IMG/VR virus record: IMGVR_UViG_3300013137_000018
Location: 1-64,000 of that record
Source: a virus
Length of the DNA: 64,000 bases
Direction: 5' to 3' (one strand)
Made by a program: the position numbers and the translations under genes. Positions 1 through 7,981 of the stretch are shown piece after piece; the first letter of the stretch is position 1; each line of letters begins with the position of its first letter. The notes under the pieces are model-generated. The model saw only the letters and a list, made by a program, of their open reading frames with translations, ran no database searches and was not told the DNA's origin.

Positions 1-1
1 T

Positions 2-1813
2 AATGTTACAAAAGAATTATTTCAACATAACATTTTATATCTTAAGAATTCTGTTAAGGTTTTGGACATTGATAATACGCAAAACAAAAAAATTGCTCAA
101 CAAACAGCAAGAATCGCAGGTTATAATACTTGTAGATCCATTTCTGCTACTGGTACTTTAAGATTTAAATTAAGACCTGGTGTTGATATTGCAAAAGATA
201 TAAAAGATTCAGTTGTCATTATTCAAAATGGATTAATAATAAAGAATAAAACAAATTCTTTGAGATATGTTGCCAATCTTAATACAGAAAAAAATATTTA
301 CCCTATTTCAAATATTATAACATCATTTCTTATACCAATAATACAAGGCACTTTCGAAACACAAAGATTTACTGGCAATGGTTATAAAAATCAATCATTT
401 AGTGTAAATGCACCAAATAATAAAGATGTAGAAAACACAAATTACATTATAAAATTGAATGGAAAATTATTAGAAATAAAAGATAGTATTTGGGATATGT
501 TACCAAACGAATATGCTTGTGTTGTTAAAAGTGGTTTTAATGGTGGTATAGACATTTATTTTGGCACAAGTAGTTACGGAATTGTTCCAGCTAAAGGCAG
601 TGTTATAGAAGTAAGATATTTACTATCTGATGGTATTGATGGTGAAATTTTAAATCCTGTTACAAATGATTGGAAAATAGAAGATGATATAACAGATGGT
701 CAAGGCAACACATTAAATATTGGAAATTTATTTGATATTTCTGTTGAAACTGACATTAATTTTGCTTCAGATGGTGAATCATTGTCTTTCATAAAAACAG
801 CAATACCATATGTTTCCAGAAATTTTGTTTTAGCAACACCTAATCAATTTATCTTTCATCTTAAAAGATTAAATATGTTTTCAAAAGTTAATGCTTTCAA
901 TAAATTAGAAGATAATAATTTTAGTGTTAGTGATTTAATGATAGAAGATAGTATAAAGAGAATAAACAATGCTATTAATCAAAATAAAACAAGAGCTCAA
1001 GTTGTTTCTACTTTAAATAATTTCAATAACTTATATTCTCAATATAAGAATAATATGAATGATAATGAGATTTATCTTTATTTGATTCCAGATATTAAAA
1101 AATATTTCAATGAAGATTTAAATTATTTTAATATTCCGTTTGATGCATTCTATTTAGATGAGGATGAACAAAATAAAATTCTTTCTTATTTAAGACAACT
1201 TGGTACTATGTCAATAACATCAGAGGTTAAAATTATTCAACCAGTCATTTCAAGATATACAATGCATGTGTATATTAGAAGATTCAGTGATGGTAATGAA
1301 GATAATATAAGACAAGAAATTATTGCCAAAACATCTGATTATTTCTTGACAACAGAAAGATTTGATAGAATTCCAAAAGCAGATTTTATTAAATTATTCA
1401 AAGAAATAGATGGTGTAGATTCTGCATCTGTTTATTTTGTTTGTAAGAAAAATGAAGATTATCATAGAAAGGCTTCTGATTTAGGTTATGTAAAACCCGC
1501 ATTTCAATCAAGATATGATACATCTCAAATGTCTGAACAATTACAAAGAATTAAAATAAAAGATAAAGTACAACCTATATTATCCCAGAGTGTCAAAATA
1601 GTTAATGGTGTTGCAAAAGTTAGTAGTAAATATGATCAAAACACATTTCTTGGAATTGATAATGTACATGGTGATATTATATGTGATAAAAATGAATATG
1701 CTATATTAAGAGGTGGTTGGAGAGATAGAAAAGGCATTTGGTATAATGATACAGTTGATAATAATTCTTTATGTAGTGTTAATGTTGTTTTCAATGGTAT
1801 AACAGAAAAATAA
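2..1813 (+). CDS. Baseplate wedge protein, gp6/baseplate J-like (5' end cut off)
   Basis: The reading frame is open from base 2, so the gene enters from the left; the TTG at 62 is internal and should not be taken as the start. The visible 603 or so residues look like the C-terminal part of a T4 gp6/baseplate-J-type wedge protein, which builds the ring around the tail hub and drives sheath contraction. The best evidence is the stretch around residues 265-300 (VSRNFVLATPNQF, then HLKRLNMFSKVNAF), typical of the family, and the alternating beta-rich and short helical segments. A late region (about residues 400-480) with ISRYTMHVYIRR followed by a DFIKLFKEIDGVDSASVYF segment also fits the conserved C-terminal domain of these proteins. 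It is followed after 8 bases by a small gene. Identity as a baseplate protein is likely; exact equivalence to gp6 is inference. Confidence 0.7.
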   Translation, partial: NVTKELFQHNILYLKNSVKVLDIDNTQNKKIAQQTARIAGYNTCRSISATGTLRFKLRPGVDIAKDIKDSVVIIQNGLIIKNKTNSLRYVANLNTEKNIYPISNIITSFLIPIIQGTFETQRFTGNGYKNQSFSVNAPNNKDVENTNYIIKLNGKLLEIKDSIWDMLPNEYACVVKSGFNGGIDIYFGTSSYGIVPAKGSVIEVRYLLSDGIDGEILNPVTNDWKIEDDITDGQGNTLNIGNLFDISVETDINFASDGESLSFIKTAIPYVSRNFVLATPNQFIFHLKRLNMFSKVNAFNKLEDNNFSVSDLMIEDSIKRINNAINQNKTRAQVVSTLNNFNNLYSQYKNNMNDNEIYLYLIPDIKKYFNEDLNYFNIPFDAFYLDEDEQNKILSYLRQLGTMSITSEVKIIQPVISRYTMHVYIRRFSDGNEDNIRQEIIAKTSDYFLTTERFDRIPKADFIKLFKEIDGVDSASVYFVCKKNEDYHRKASDLGYVKPAFQSRYDTSQMSEQLQRIKIKDKVQPILSQSVKIVNGVAKVSSKYDQNTFLGIDNVHGDIICDKNEYAILRGGWRDRKGIWYNDTVDNNSLCSVNVVFNGITEK

Positions 1814-1821
1814 GTAAAATT

Positions 1822-2079
1822 ATGATAGAAAAGACTAAACATACAGACCAAATGTGGTATATTCAACACAGAAACGATAATCTTAAAAATACAGGGTTTG
1901 ATTATGAGAATAAATTATTGCGTAGAGTATTAAGTTCTCAAATGTTTAACAATCCAAACACATCACAATTTTTAACATATTTACAAAATATGTTAGTGTG
2001 GATGATAGAATCGACACTCGTTGTCAGAAATTTTTGGAATTATACTGTCGATAAATATTATAATAAACACAATAATTAG
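1822..2079 (+). CDS. Small hypothetical protein downstream of baseplate gene
   Basis: An 85-residue protein starting 8 bases after the baseplate wedge gene, so probably co-transcribed and translated with it. It has no motif I recognise. It is rich in aromatic and Asn residues, has a mostly helical middle part (about residues 25-75) with LRRVLSSQMF and FLTYLQNMLVWMIESTLVV, and no signal peptide. The hydrophobic stretch at 52-68 is too short and charged for a certain membrane helix. Position suggests a small tail or baseplate component; this is inference from context only. Confidence 0.6.
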   Translation: MIEKTKHTDQMWYIQHRNDNLKNTGFDYENKLLRRVLSSQMFNNPNTSQFLTYLQNMLVWMIESTLVVRNFWNYTVDKYYNKHNN

Positions 2080-2131
2080 AAAAATTACCAACTATTTTTT
2101 ATATATACATATAAAATAAAAACTATTTTAT

Positions 2132-3793
2132 ATGATAGTAACAACATCTGTTTGTGTAAAAATTCAGGGACCAAATATAAAATATTATAGACAATTAGGT
2201 TATAATGTAAAAGTTGGTGAAATTTTAACAATTCCTGTAGAACATTTAAGTAAAAAATCACATCATAAAGTTAAAATAAAATGTGATGATTGTGGAATAG
2301 AAAAAGAAACTTTTTATTTCGCATATATCAAATATTTAGAAAAATCACCAGACAATAAATATCGTTGTAATAAATGTAACAATGTATTGAGAGAAAAAAC
2401 CTGTTTAGAAAAATATGGTGTTAAAAATCCAATTCAATCAGAAGAAATAAAAGAAAAAAGAACTCAATTATTTTTAGAAAAATATGGTGTAGAACATTAT
2501 AATAAATTGGACATTTTCAAAGAAAAACGAAAAAACACTAATTTAGAAAAATATGGAACCAAAACACCTATGGAAAACGAAACAATTAAAAATAAACAAT
2601 TAAAAACAACTTTTGATAAATTTGGCGTAAAATGTTCGTTACAAAACGAAAATGTTAAAATCAAAACATTAAAAACAATGAATGATAGATATGGAGTTGA
2701 TTATTCGATGCAAAATACCGAAATTAAAGAAAAAATTTTAACAAAAAGTTTAGAAACAATAAAATACAAAATTCAAGAAAAAAACGAACATATACTAAAA
2801 ATATCAAATAATATATATACTATTAAATGTGATTCATGTAATAAAATATACGAAATCACTCCTCATATGTACTATCAAAGACGAATACAAAACACAGTGC
2901 AATGTACAATATGCAATCCAATAGGTAATAAATTTTCTGGTAAAGAAAATTTATTACTGAATTTTATAAAAGAAAACTATAACGGTGAAATTATTTTAAA
3001 TAGTAGAAATATTATATCTCCATATGAATTGGATATTTATTTACCAGAATTAAAAATAGCTTTTGAATTTAATGGTTTATATTGGCATTCAGAATTATAT
3101 AAAGAAAAAAATTATCACAAAAACAAAACTGAAAAATGCTTTGAAAAAGGAATTCAACTAATTCATGTTTGGGAAGATGATTGGAATTATAAACAAGAAA
3201 TAGTTAAATCAATGATTTTAAATAAATTATATAAAACATCTAATAGAATATTTGCAAGAAAATGTGAAATTAAAGAAATTAATGATAATAGATTAGTTAA
3301 AGATTTTTTAAATGAAAATCATATTCAAGGTTTTGTTGGATCTAGTATAAAATTGGGTTTGTTTTATAATAATGAATTAATTTCTTTAATGACTTTTGGT
3401 AAAAAACGAATTTTTATGAATTCAGTTTCAAAAGAAAATGAATGGGAACTTTTAAGATTTTGTAATAAATTGAATACAAATGTGATAGGTGGTGCTAGTA
3501 AATTATTTAAATATTTTATTAAAAATTTTACATTTAAAGAAATAACTACATATGCAGATAGAAGTTATTCAAATGGTAAATTGTATGAAACAATTGGTTT
3601 AAATTTTATGAGTAAAACGAATCCAAACTATTATTATATAATAGACGGTGTAAGAAAACATAGATTTGGTTTTAGGAAAGATATTCTAATTAATGAAGGC
3701 TATGATAAAAATAAATCTGAACACGAAATTATGTTAGAAAGAAAAATAAATAGAATTTATGATTCAGGTTCGCTTAAATATACATTTGAATAA
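2132..3793 (+). CDS. Vsr-like (EDxHD-type) homing endonuclease with repeat DNA-binding modules
   Basis: A 553-residue free-standing homing endonuclease. Residues about 45-90 hold a zinc-binding module (CDDCG ... CNKC). Residues 90-210 hold five imperfect copies of an EKYGVxNPxQ-type module that recurs in phage homing endonucleases and probably reads DNA. A second CxxC pair (CDSC, CTIC) lies near 235-270. The nuclease core is at about 290-355, with ELDIYLPELKIAFEFNGLYWH then H and VWEDDW; the E/D-EF-G-WH pattern matches the Vsr-fold EDxHD family. The C-terminal 180 residues (FLNENHIQGFVGSS onward, ending in FRKDIL and EHEIMLERK) look like a GNAT-type fold often joined to these enzymes. The ATG lies 52 bases after the preceding gene, behind an A/T-rich leader. 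A close relative faces it from the other strand. Confidence 0.85.
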   Translation: MIVTTSVCVKIQGPNIKYYRQLGYNVKVGEILTIPVEHLSKKSHHKVKIKCDDCGIEKETFYFAYIKYLEKSPDNKYRCNKCNNVLREKTCLEKYGVKNPIQSEEIKEKRTQLFLEKYGVEHYNKLDIFKEKRKNTNLEKYGTKTPMENETIKNKQLKTTFDKFGVKCSLQNENVKIKTLKTMNDRYGVDYSMQNTEIKEKILTKSLETIKYKIQEKNEHILKISNNIYTIKCDSCNKIYEITPHMYYQRRIQNTVQCTICNPIGNKFSGKENLLLNFIKENYNGEIILNSRNIISPYELDIYLPELKIAFEFNGLYWHSELYKEKNYHKNKTEKCFEKGIQLIHVWEDDWNYKQEIVKSMILNKLYKTSNRIFARKCEIKEINDNRLVKDFLNENHIQGFVGSSIKLGLFYNNELISLMTFGKKRIFMNSVSKENEWELLRFCNKLNTNVIGGASKLFKYFIKNFTFKEITTYADRSYSNGKLYETIGLNFMSKTNPNYYYIIDGVRKHRFGFRKDILINEGYDKNKSEHEIMLERKINRIYDSGSLKYTFE

Positions 3794-3860
3794 TTTTTTA
3801 TCTTCCTACACATAACAAGGTGTATAAGAAAGTTTGCTATAAACAGTTAAAAATTTACCC

Positions 3861-5375
3861 TTAAAAAGTAAATTTTAAATTACCAGCATTATAAATTCTA
3901 TAAAAATTTCTTTCTAACATTATTTCATGTTCTGTTTTATTAGAATTAAATCCTTCTTTAACAAGAACGTCTTTCCTAAAATTAAATCTATAATATCTTT
4001 TTTTATCAATTACATAATAATAATTTGATTTTGTTTTTAAAACGAATTTAAATCCTAATTTTTTATAAAGATTTCCATTCGAATGACTTCTATCTGCATA
4101 AGTTATTATTTCTTTTGATTTATAATTTTTAATAAAATATTTAAATAATTTACTAGCGCCACCTACTACATTAGTATTTAATTTGTTACAAAAACGAATT
4201 AATTCGTATTCGTCATCTTTATTAATAGTATTCATTATTTTTCTTTTTTTACCAAAAGTCATTAAACTAACCAATTCGTTTTTTATAAATAAGCCTATTT
4301 TTATATTTGAACCAACGAATCCTTGAATATGATTTTCATTTAAAAATTCTTTAACTAATTTATTATCATCAATTTCTTTGATTTTACATTTTCTAGCAAA
4401 TATTTTATTAGATGTCTTTCCTAATTTATTTAAAATCATTGACTTAACTATTTCTTGTTTATAATTCCAATCATCTTCCCAAATATGAACTAGTTGAATT
4501 CCTTTTTCTTCGCACAAATCACTTTTCATTGTGTGATAATTTTTATCTTTATACAATTCATTATGCCAATAAAGACCATTAAATTCGAATGCTAAACTTA
4601 AATCTGGTAAATAAATGTCTAATTCATAAGGTTTTATAATTTCTCTTGAATTTTCTATTATTGTTTTGTTATAATTTTTTGTTATAAAATTTAACAATTT
4701 ATTTTCTACATCTGAAAATTGAATTCCTATTGGATTACATATTGTACATATATTTGCATTATATTTATATCTATCATATAATAAAAATCTATTTATTTCA
4801 AATTCATGTCCTTTATCACATTTAAATTTTATTAAATGTTTATCACTATCATAATTTATAAATAAAAAATTTGTATATTTTTTAATAATTCTTTTAATTT
4901 TTGATAAAGTTTGTTTTAGTCTAACTTCCTTATTTTGTGATACTACTTTAGTGCCGTATTTTTTAAAATTAGTTTCATATAATTTGTTTTTTATTATATT
5001 ATTTTGTAATGCCCATTCTGTGCCATATATTTTTTTATTAGTTTCTTTTATTTTTAGTTTTAAATCAATACTCTGCATAGGAAATTCGACACCATATTTT
5101 TTAATCATTGTTTTTTTTCTTCTTTCTAGATTACAAATATTACAATAATATAAATTATTATTATTGTTAATATATTTAATATATGTTTTATATGACATAT
5201 ATTTAATTGTTCCACATTTGTCACAACTTACTTCAACTTTTACATGAGAGCCTAATGTAACATTCTCAATATCAATTTCTATTTCATCATTTAATTTTAA
5301 ATCATTAAATATTTTAGAGTAATGCTTTATGTTTATATTATTTATTCTTATTTTAACCTTTTTTGTTATTAACAT
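3861..5375 (-). CDS. Second Vsr-like homing endonuclease, convergent paralogue
   Basis: A 504-residue paralogue of the gene at 2132-3793, on the opposite strand, 3' end to 3' end with a 67-base gap. The order is the same: zinc module (CDKCG ... CNIC) at about 50-85, three rather than five KYGVEFPMQ-like modules, a second CxxC region near 185-215, the EDxHD-type nuclease core at about 240-310 (ELDIYLPDLSLAFEFNGLYWH, HIWEDDW), and the GNAT-like C-terminal part. Similarity is highest over the nuclease core and C-terminal part and falls off in the N-terminal modules, which suggests target specificity changed while the catalytic part was kept. It separates the gene at 5476 from the baseplate genes. 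An intact frame suggests recent activity. Confidence 0.85.
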   Translation of the reverse strand: MLITKKVKIRINNINIKHYSKIFNDLKLNDEIEIDIENVTLGSHVKVEVSCDKCGTIKYMSYKTYIKYINNNNNLYYCNICNLERRKKTMIKKYGVEFPMQSIDLKLKIKETNKKIYGTEWALQNNIIKNKLYETNFKKYGTKVVSQNKEVRLKQTLSKIKRIIKKYTNFLFINYDSDKHLIKFKCDKGHEFEINRFLLYDRYKYNANICTICNPIGIQFSDVENKLLNFITKNYNKTIIENSREIIKPYELDIYLPDLSLAFEFNGLYWHNELYKDKNYHTMKSDLCEEKGIQLVHIWEDDWNYKQEIVKSMILNKLGKTSNKIFARKCKIKEIDDNKLVKEFLNENHIQGFVGSNIKIGLFIKNELVSLMTFGKKRKIMNTINKDDEYELIRFCNKLNTNVVGGASKLFKYFIKNYKSKEIITYADRSHSNGNLYKKLGFKFVLKTKSNYYYVIDKKRYYRFNFRKDVLVKEGFNSNKTEHEIMLERNFYRIYNAGNLKFTF

Positions 5376-5440
5376 ACAATTTTATTTTTATAGTATATAT
5401 AAAATATAAGAATACCATAAAAAAGAAAATTCAGACTTTA

Positions 5441-5466
5441 TTTATTAAATATATAAGTAAAAATAA
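5441..5466 (+). promoter_or_regulatory. Phage promoter-like AT motif
   Basis: TTTATTAAATATATAAGTAA lies 10-35 bases before the ATG at 5476. It matches the TTAATATATAA-type motif found ahead of many transcription units in this window and is similar in size to T4 late promoters (TATAAATA). Function is inferred from recurrence. Confidence 0.4.
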
Positions 5467-5475
5467 AGTTTTTTG

Positions 5476-5892
5476 ATGGCAGATAAAGAAAAAGATAACA
5501 AGAAAGTTGATTTTTTTGGCAAAGTAGCGAAATTTCCTAAAAATACAAAAGCCCAAAAGGCATATAATTTTCTTGAGAATATAAGAATTCCAAAAAATAA
5601 ACTTTGGTATTTCATTATTGAAAAAGAACTTATTGTTAAGGATGAAAATGTCTATGAAGAATTACAAGTCATAAAATATAACAACAAACAAGGTGTAAAT
5701 TGTTCTAAATTTGTCGAAGCTTTAAAAGAATATTATTCTGATGAACCATTAATTTCAGAACATATTAAAGATTTAAAAATAGATGGTAATGATAAATTTT
5801 CTATAATTAGAAATATACCTAATATTGATGTCAATGGTAAAAAATTGATTTCAATAATAACTGAAGATTTGATAAGATTATTATATAAATAA
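5476..5892 (+). CDS. Conserved-looking hypothetical phage protein
   Basis: A 138-residue soluble protein. The ATG at 5476 is preferred to an in-frame TTG one codon upstream. The N-terminus is highly charged (ADKEKDNKKVDFFGKVAKF), followed by a compact mixed fold with NFLENIRIPKNKLWYFIIEK and a C-terminal half with DGNDKFSIIRNIPNIDVNGK. I do not recognise the family; there is no signal peptide, membrane segment or catalytic motif. It is the only rightward gene between the endonuclease pair and the leftward genes at 6-10 kb, with its own promoter-like motif just upstream. A weak GC-containing hairpin (around 5920-5935) follows its stop. Confidence 0.6.
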   Translation: MADKEKDNKKVDFFGKVAKFPKNTKAQKAYNFLENIRIPKNKLWYFIIEKELIVKDENVYEELQVIKYNNKQGVNCSKFVEALKEYYSDEPLISEHIKDLKIDGNDKFSIIRNIPNIDVNGKKLISIITEDLIRLLYK

Positions 5893-5971
5893 TTAAAACG
5901 GTTTGATATTTAAGGCTCCAATTATTAATATGGGGCAAAAATAGAATTATTGAATTTTTCAAATAATATTA

Positions 5972-6304
5972 TCATATATTCATTGTATTTGACATTGGTG
6001 TATCTGGCATTCCACCATTAATAGCCATATCATTTGAAGGATTTGTAGACGGATTTATTGTCATATCAGAACCAATCGCTGGTGCATTATTTCCTTTTAC
6101 TAAATCTACAATTTGATTTTCCCTAATTTCAATAGGTTCTTTTGAAAATTGTTGATTAAACATAACAGCAACAAGATATGATTTTTTAGAATTTATCTTT
6201 GTTATTTTTGCAACATCACCTGTATCTAGTTTGACTAAATCTCCAACAGTATATAATTGTTGTTCAAATTCTTCATATGTTTGTAAATATTTCATATTAA
6301 CCAT
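5972..6304 (-). CDS. Hypothetical protein with capsid-targeting-like N-terminus
   Basis: A 110-residue protein; the ATG at 6295 (MKYLQTYEEF) is as plausible a start as 6304. The N-terminal MKYLQTYEEF resembles the MKTYQEF capsid-targeting sequence of T4 internal proteins, and similar N-termini recur in this window. Residues 18-70 look like a small beta-barrel (VGDLVKLDTGDVAKITKINS), the spacing expected of an SH3-like fold. The last 35 residues are low complexity, rich in Asn, Met, Pro and Thr, and probably disordered. It lies 22 bases downstream of the gene ending at 6326, in the same direction, so the two are probably in one transcript. Confidence 0.55.
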   Translation of the reverse strand: MVNMKYLQTYEEFEQQLYTVGDLVKLDTGDVAKITKINSKKSYLVAVMFNQQFSKEPIEIRENQIVDLVKGNNAPAIGSDMTINPSTNPSNDMAINGGMPDTPMSNTMNI

Positions 6305-6325
6305 ATTTTTCTTCGTAGTATTCGC

Positions 6326-6727
6326 TTACAAGTTTTGTACCATTTCTGGTTCTATTTTTCCACAATCTACATTTATATCAAATTTATCAAAAATATCATA
6401 TAATTTATTGTAAACTGTTTCTGATTCTTCTACATTTGTTGCTTTTCTTAATTCATCTGCTACAATAGGTTCTATTTCATTCCAACAAGCATCACCAACA
6501 GTTGAAGAAATATTTTGTTGTTGTTCCATTAAGAGTGAAGCGTATTCATTGTTAAAATCAACGATTGATATTTTCTGTGAAGTATAATCTTGCCATTGTT
6601 TTGAAATATCAATAGTCATTGTCCAATTTTCATCATATTGACCATCATCAGTTTCAATAAACAATTTGCCTTTTTCAGGTTGAGTTTGAGTTTGCACAAA
6701 TGCTTCAAATTTTTTTAGAATTTTCAT
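6326..6727 (-). CDS. Small acidic hypothetical protein
   Basis: The frame extends upstream to an ATG at 6775, but that would run through a terminator-like hairpin; the internal ATG at 6727 (MKILKKFEAFVQTQ) gives a normal start and a 133-residue protein. The N-terminus again resembles MKxLKxFExF capsid-targeting-like sequences. The body is acidic and helical (YNKLYDIFDKFDINVDCG near the end) with DDGQYDENWTMTID near residue 35. No known family recognised. It precedes the gene ending at 5972 and sits just beyond the bidirectional terminator at 6754-6780. Confidence 0.55.
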   Translation of the reverse strand: MKILKKFEAFVQTQTQPEKGKLFIETDDGQYDENWTMTIDISKQWQDYTSQKISIVDFNNEYASLLMEQQQNISSTVGDACWNEIEPIVADELRKATNVEESETVYNKLYDIFDKFDINVDCGKIEPEMVQNL

Positions 6728-6753
6728 ATAACTATATATTAAATTATATAAAT

Positions 6754-6780
6754 AAAAAATGCCCCACACTGGCATTTTTA
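6754..6780. terminator. Rho-independent terminator
   Basis: A stem AAAAATGCC / GGCATTTTT around a 7-base loop, with A-runs and T-runs on the two sides. It stands 18 bases after the stop of the secreted-protein gene and before the start of the next leftward gene, so it should end leftward transcription of the secreted-protein gene. Confidence 0.75.
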
Positions 6781-6797
6781 TTTTGAAAACACTTTAA

Positions 6798-7898
6798 TTA
6801 CCTTCTTCCACCGCTTCTTGAAACTCCTCCACCAGAAGGTTTTGAGTTGAATGATGAATTAGATGGTCTTGTACTTGAAGAATTGCTAGGTTTTGAATAT
6901 GAATTATTAGGTTTTGAATATGAATTATTAGGTCTTGAATTATTTTGATAATTAGGTTTTGAATAATTGTTATCATTTGAAGGTCTTGTGCATGAATTAT
7001 TAGGTTTTGAATCATTATATGTTGGTCTATTATAATTATTAGTAAGTTTTGAATAATTTATTGTTTGTCCTTCATTTGGTTTACTATAAGGATTAACATT
7101 TGTAGGTTTATTATAAGTTGGTTTTGAATAAGTATTATTTGGCTTTGCGTATGTAGGCTTACTGCCTATATCTATAGGTTTATTATTTAATGGTTTATAA
7201 TCAACCACTGGTTTTGTATAATCATTTATAGGTTTTGAATTAAAAGAAGGTCTTGTTTGATTATTTACAACATTTGAACCAGAACCAGAATTGTTATCAC
7301 CTCTTGAACCATTTGTACTACCTCCACCTCTATGACCGTAATAATTATTGTTTCCATGATTTCCACCACCGTAATTTCCGTGATGGTCGTTATAATTGTG
7401 CCAATCATGATGATTGTGATGTCCGTGACTTCCCCAACAACCATAATAACCATAGTCATTCCAACCATAATTCCAATAGTATGGGTAGTAATAATATGAA
7501 GAATATCCATAATACCAAGGGTAAGAATAATCATAATACCAAGGACTCCAATAAAAATCAACTATTCCAATAGAGCCAAGATATAATCCTGATGTATAAT
7601 AAGAAGAATAGTATCCACCATAATAATACGGACTATGAAATCTACTTAATCTTTGTGTATAAGAATAATCATATTCGTCAATTATATAATTTTCTTCATA
7701 ATCGGTAGTGTATGTATTCTTTTCAATGTAAGTTAAAGAATTTGTTTTTACTGTATCAATTTTGACAGAATCAATAACAGTAATTTCTTTTTTTACATTT
7801 TTTTTCTTGGTAGAATAATAAATATCGTCTTCATATACTTGGGAATATGAGAAAATACTTGCTAACATTAGCATCGAAATAATTAATAGTGTTTTCAT
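6798..7898 (-). CDS. Secreted Tyr/Gly/His-rich low-complexity protein
   Basis: A 366-residue protein with a clear Sec signal peptide: MKTL, a hydrophobic core LIISMLMLASIF, then SYSQ, a cleavage pattern common in Bacteroidota. The mature part has three zones: a charged region (20-75); an extremely Tyr-rich zone (about 80-155, runs like YYYYPYYWNYGW) passing into a Gly/His/Asn-rich zone (155-205, HGHHNHHDWHNY); and a C-terminal zone (215-366) of repeated NxYSKPxN units ending in a Gly/Arg tail. No enzyme motif is visible. It looks like a bacterial surface or periplasmic protein and would be a host-derived accessory (moron) gene. It is bounded by a terminator on each side, so it is its own transcription unit. 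A role in altering the host surface is possible but unproven. Confidence 0.75.
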   Translation of the reverse strand: MKTLLIISMLMLASIFSYSQVYEDDIYYSTKKKNVKKEITVIDSVKIDTVKTNSLTYIEKNTYTTDYEENYIIDEYDYSYTQRLSRFHSPYYYGGYYSSYYTSGLYLGSIGIVDFYWSPWYYDYSYPWYYGYSSYYYYPYYWNYGWNDYGYYGCWGSHGHHNHHDWHNYNDHHGNYGGGNHGNNNYYGHRGGGSTNGSRGDNNSGSGSNVVNNQTRPSFNSKPINDYTKPVVDYKPLNNKPIDIGSKPTYAKPNNTYSKPTYNKPTNVNPYSKPNEGQTINYSKLTNNYNRPTYNDSKPNNSCTRPSNDNNYSKPNYQNNSRPNNSYSKPNNSYSKPSNSSSTRPSNSSFNSKPSGGGVSRSGGRR

Positions 7899-7950
7899 AA
7901 CTTTTAAGGTTTTTGTTTATTAAAATAAAAACAAGTATTGTGCCAAAATA

Positions 7951-7980
7951 AATAAACCCCAATTTTTATTGGGGTTTATT
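7951..7980. terminator. Rho-independent terminator after fibre gene
   Basis: A perfect stem AATAAACCCC / GGGGTTTATT with a 10-base A/T loop, directly abutting the stop of the leftward fibre gene at 7982. It should end the fibre transcript and shield the secreted-protein gene from read-through. Confidence 0.8.
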
Positions 7981-7981
7981 T

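Noticed and set aside
3794-3860. Possible terminator between the convergent endonucleases
   Set aside because: Only a short ACAC/GGTGT-type pairing is visible; not convincing without folding.
7253-7573. His/Asn-rich open frame antisense to the secreted protein
   Set aside because: It is a shadow of the Tyr/His-rich low-complexity gene; composition mirrors the repeats on the other strand and it has no start context.
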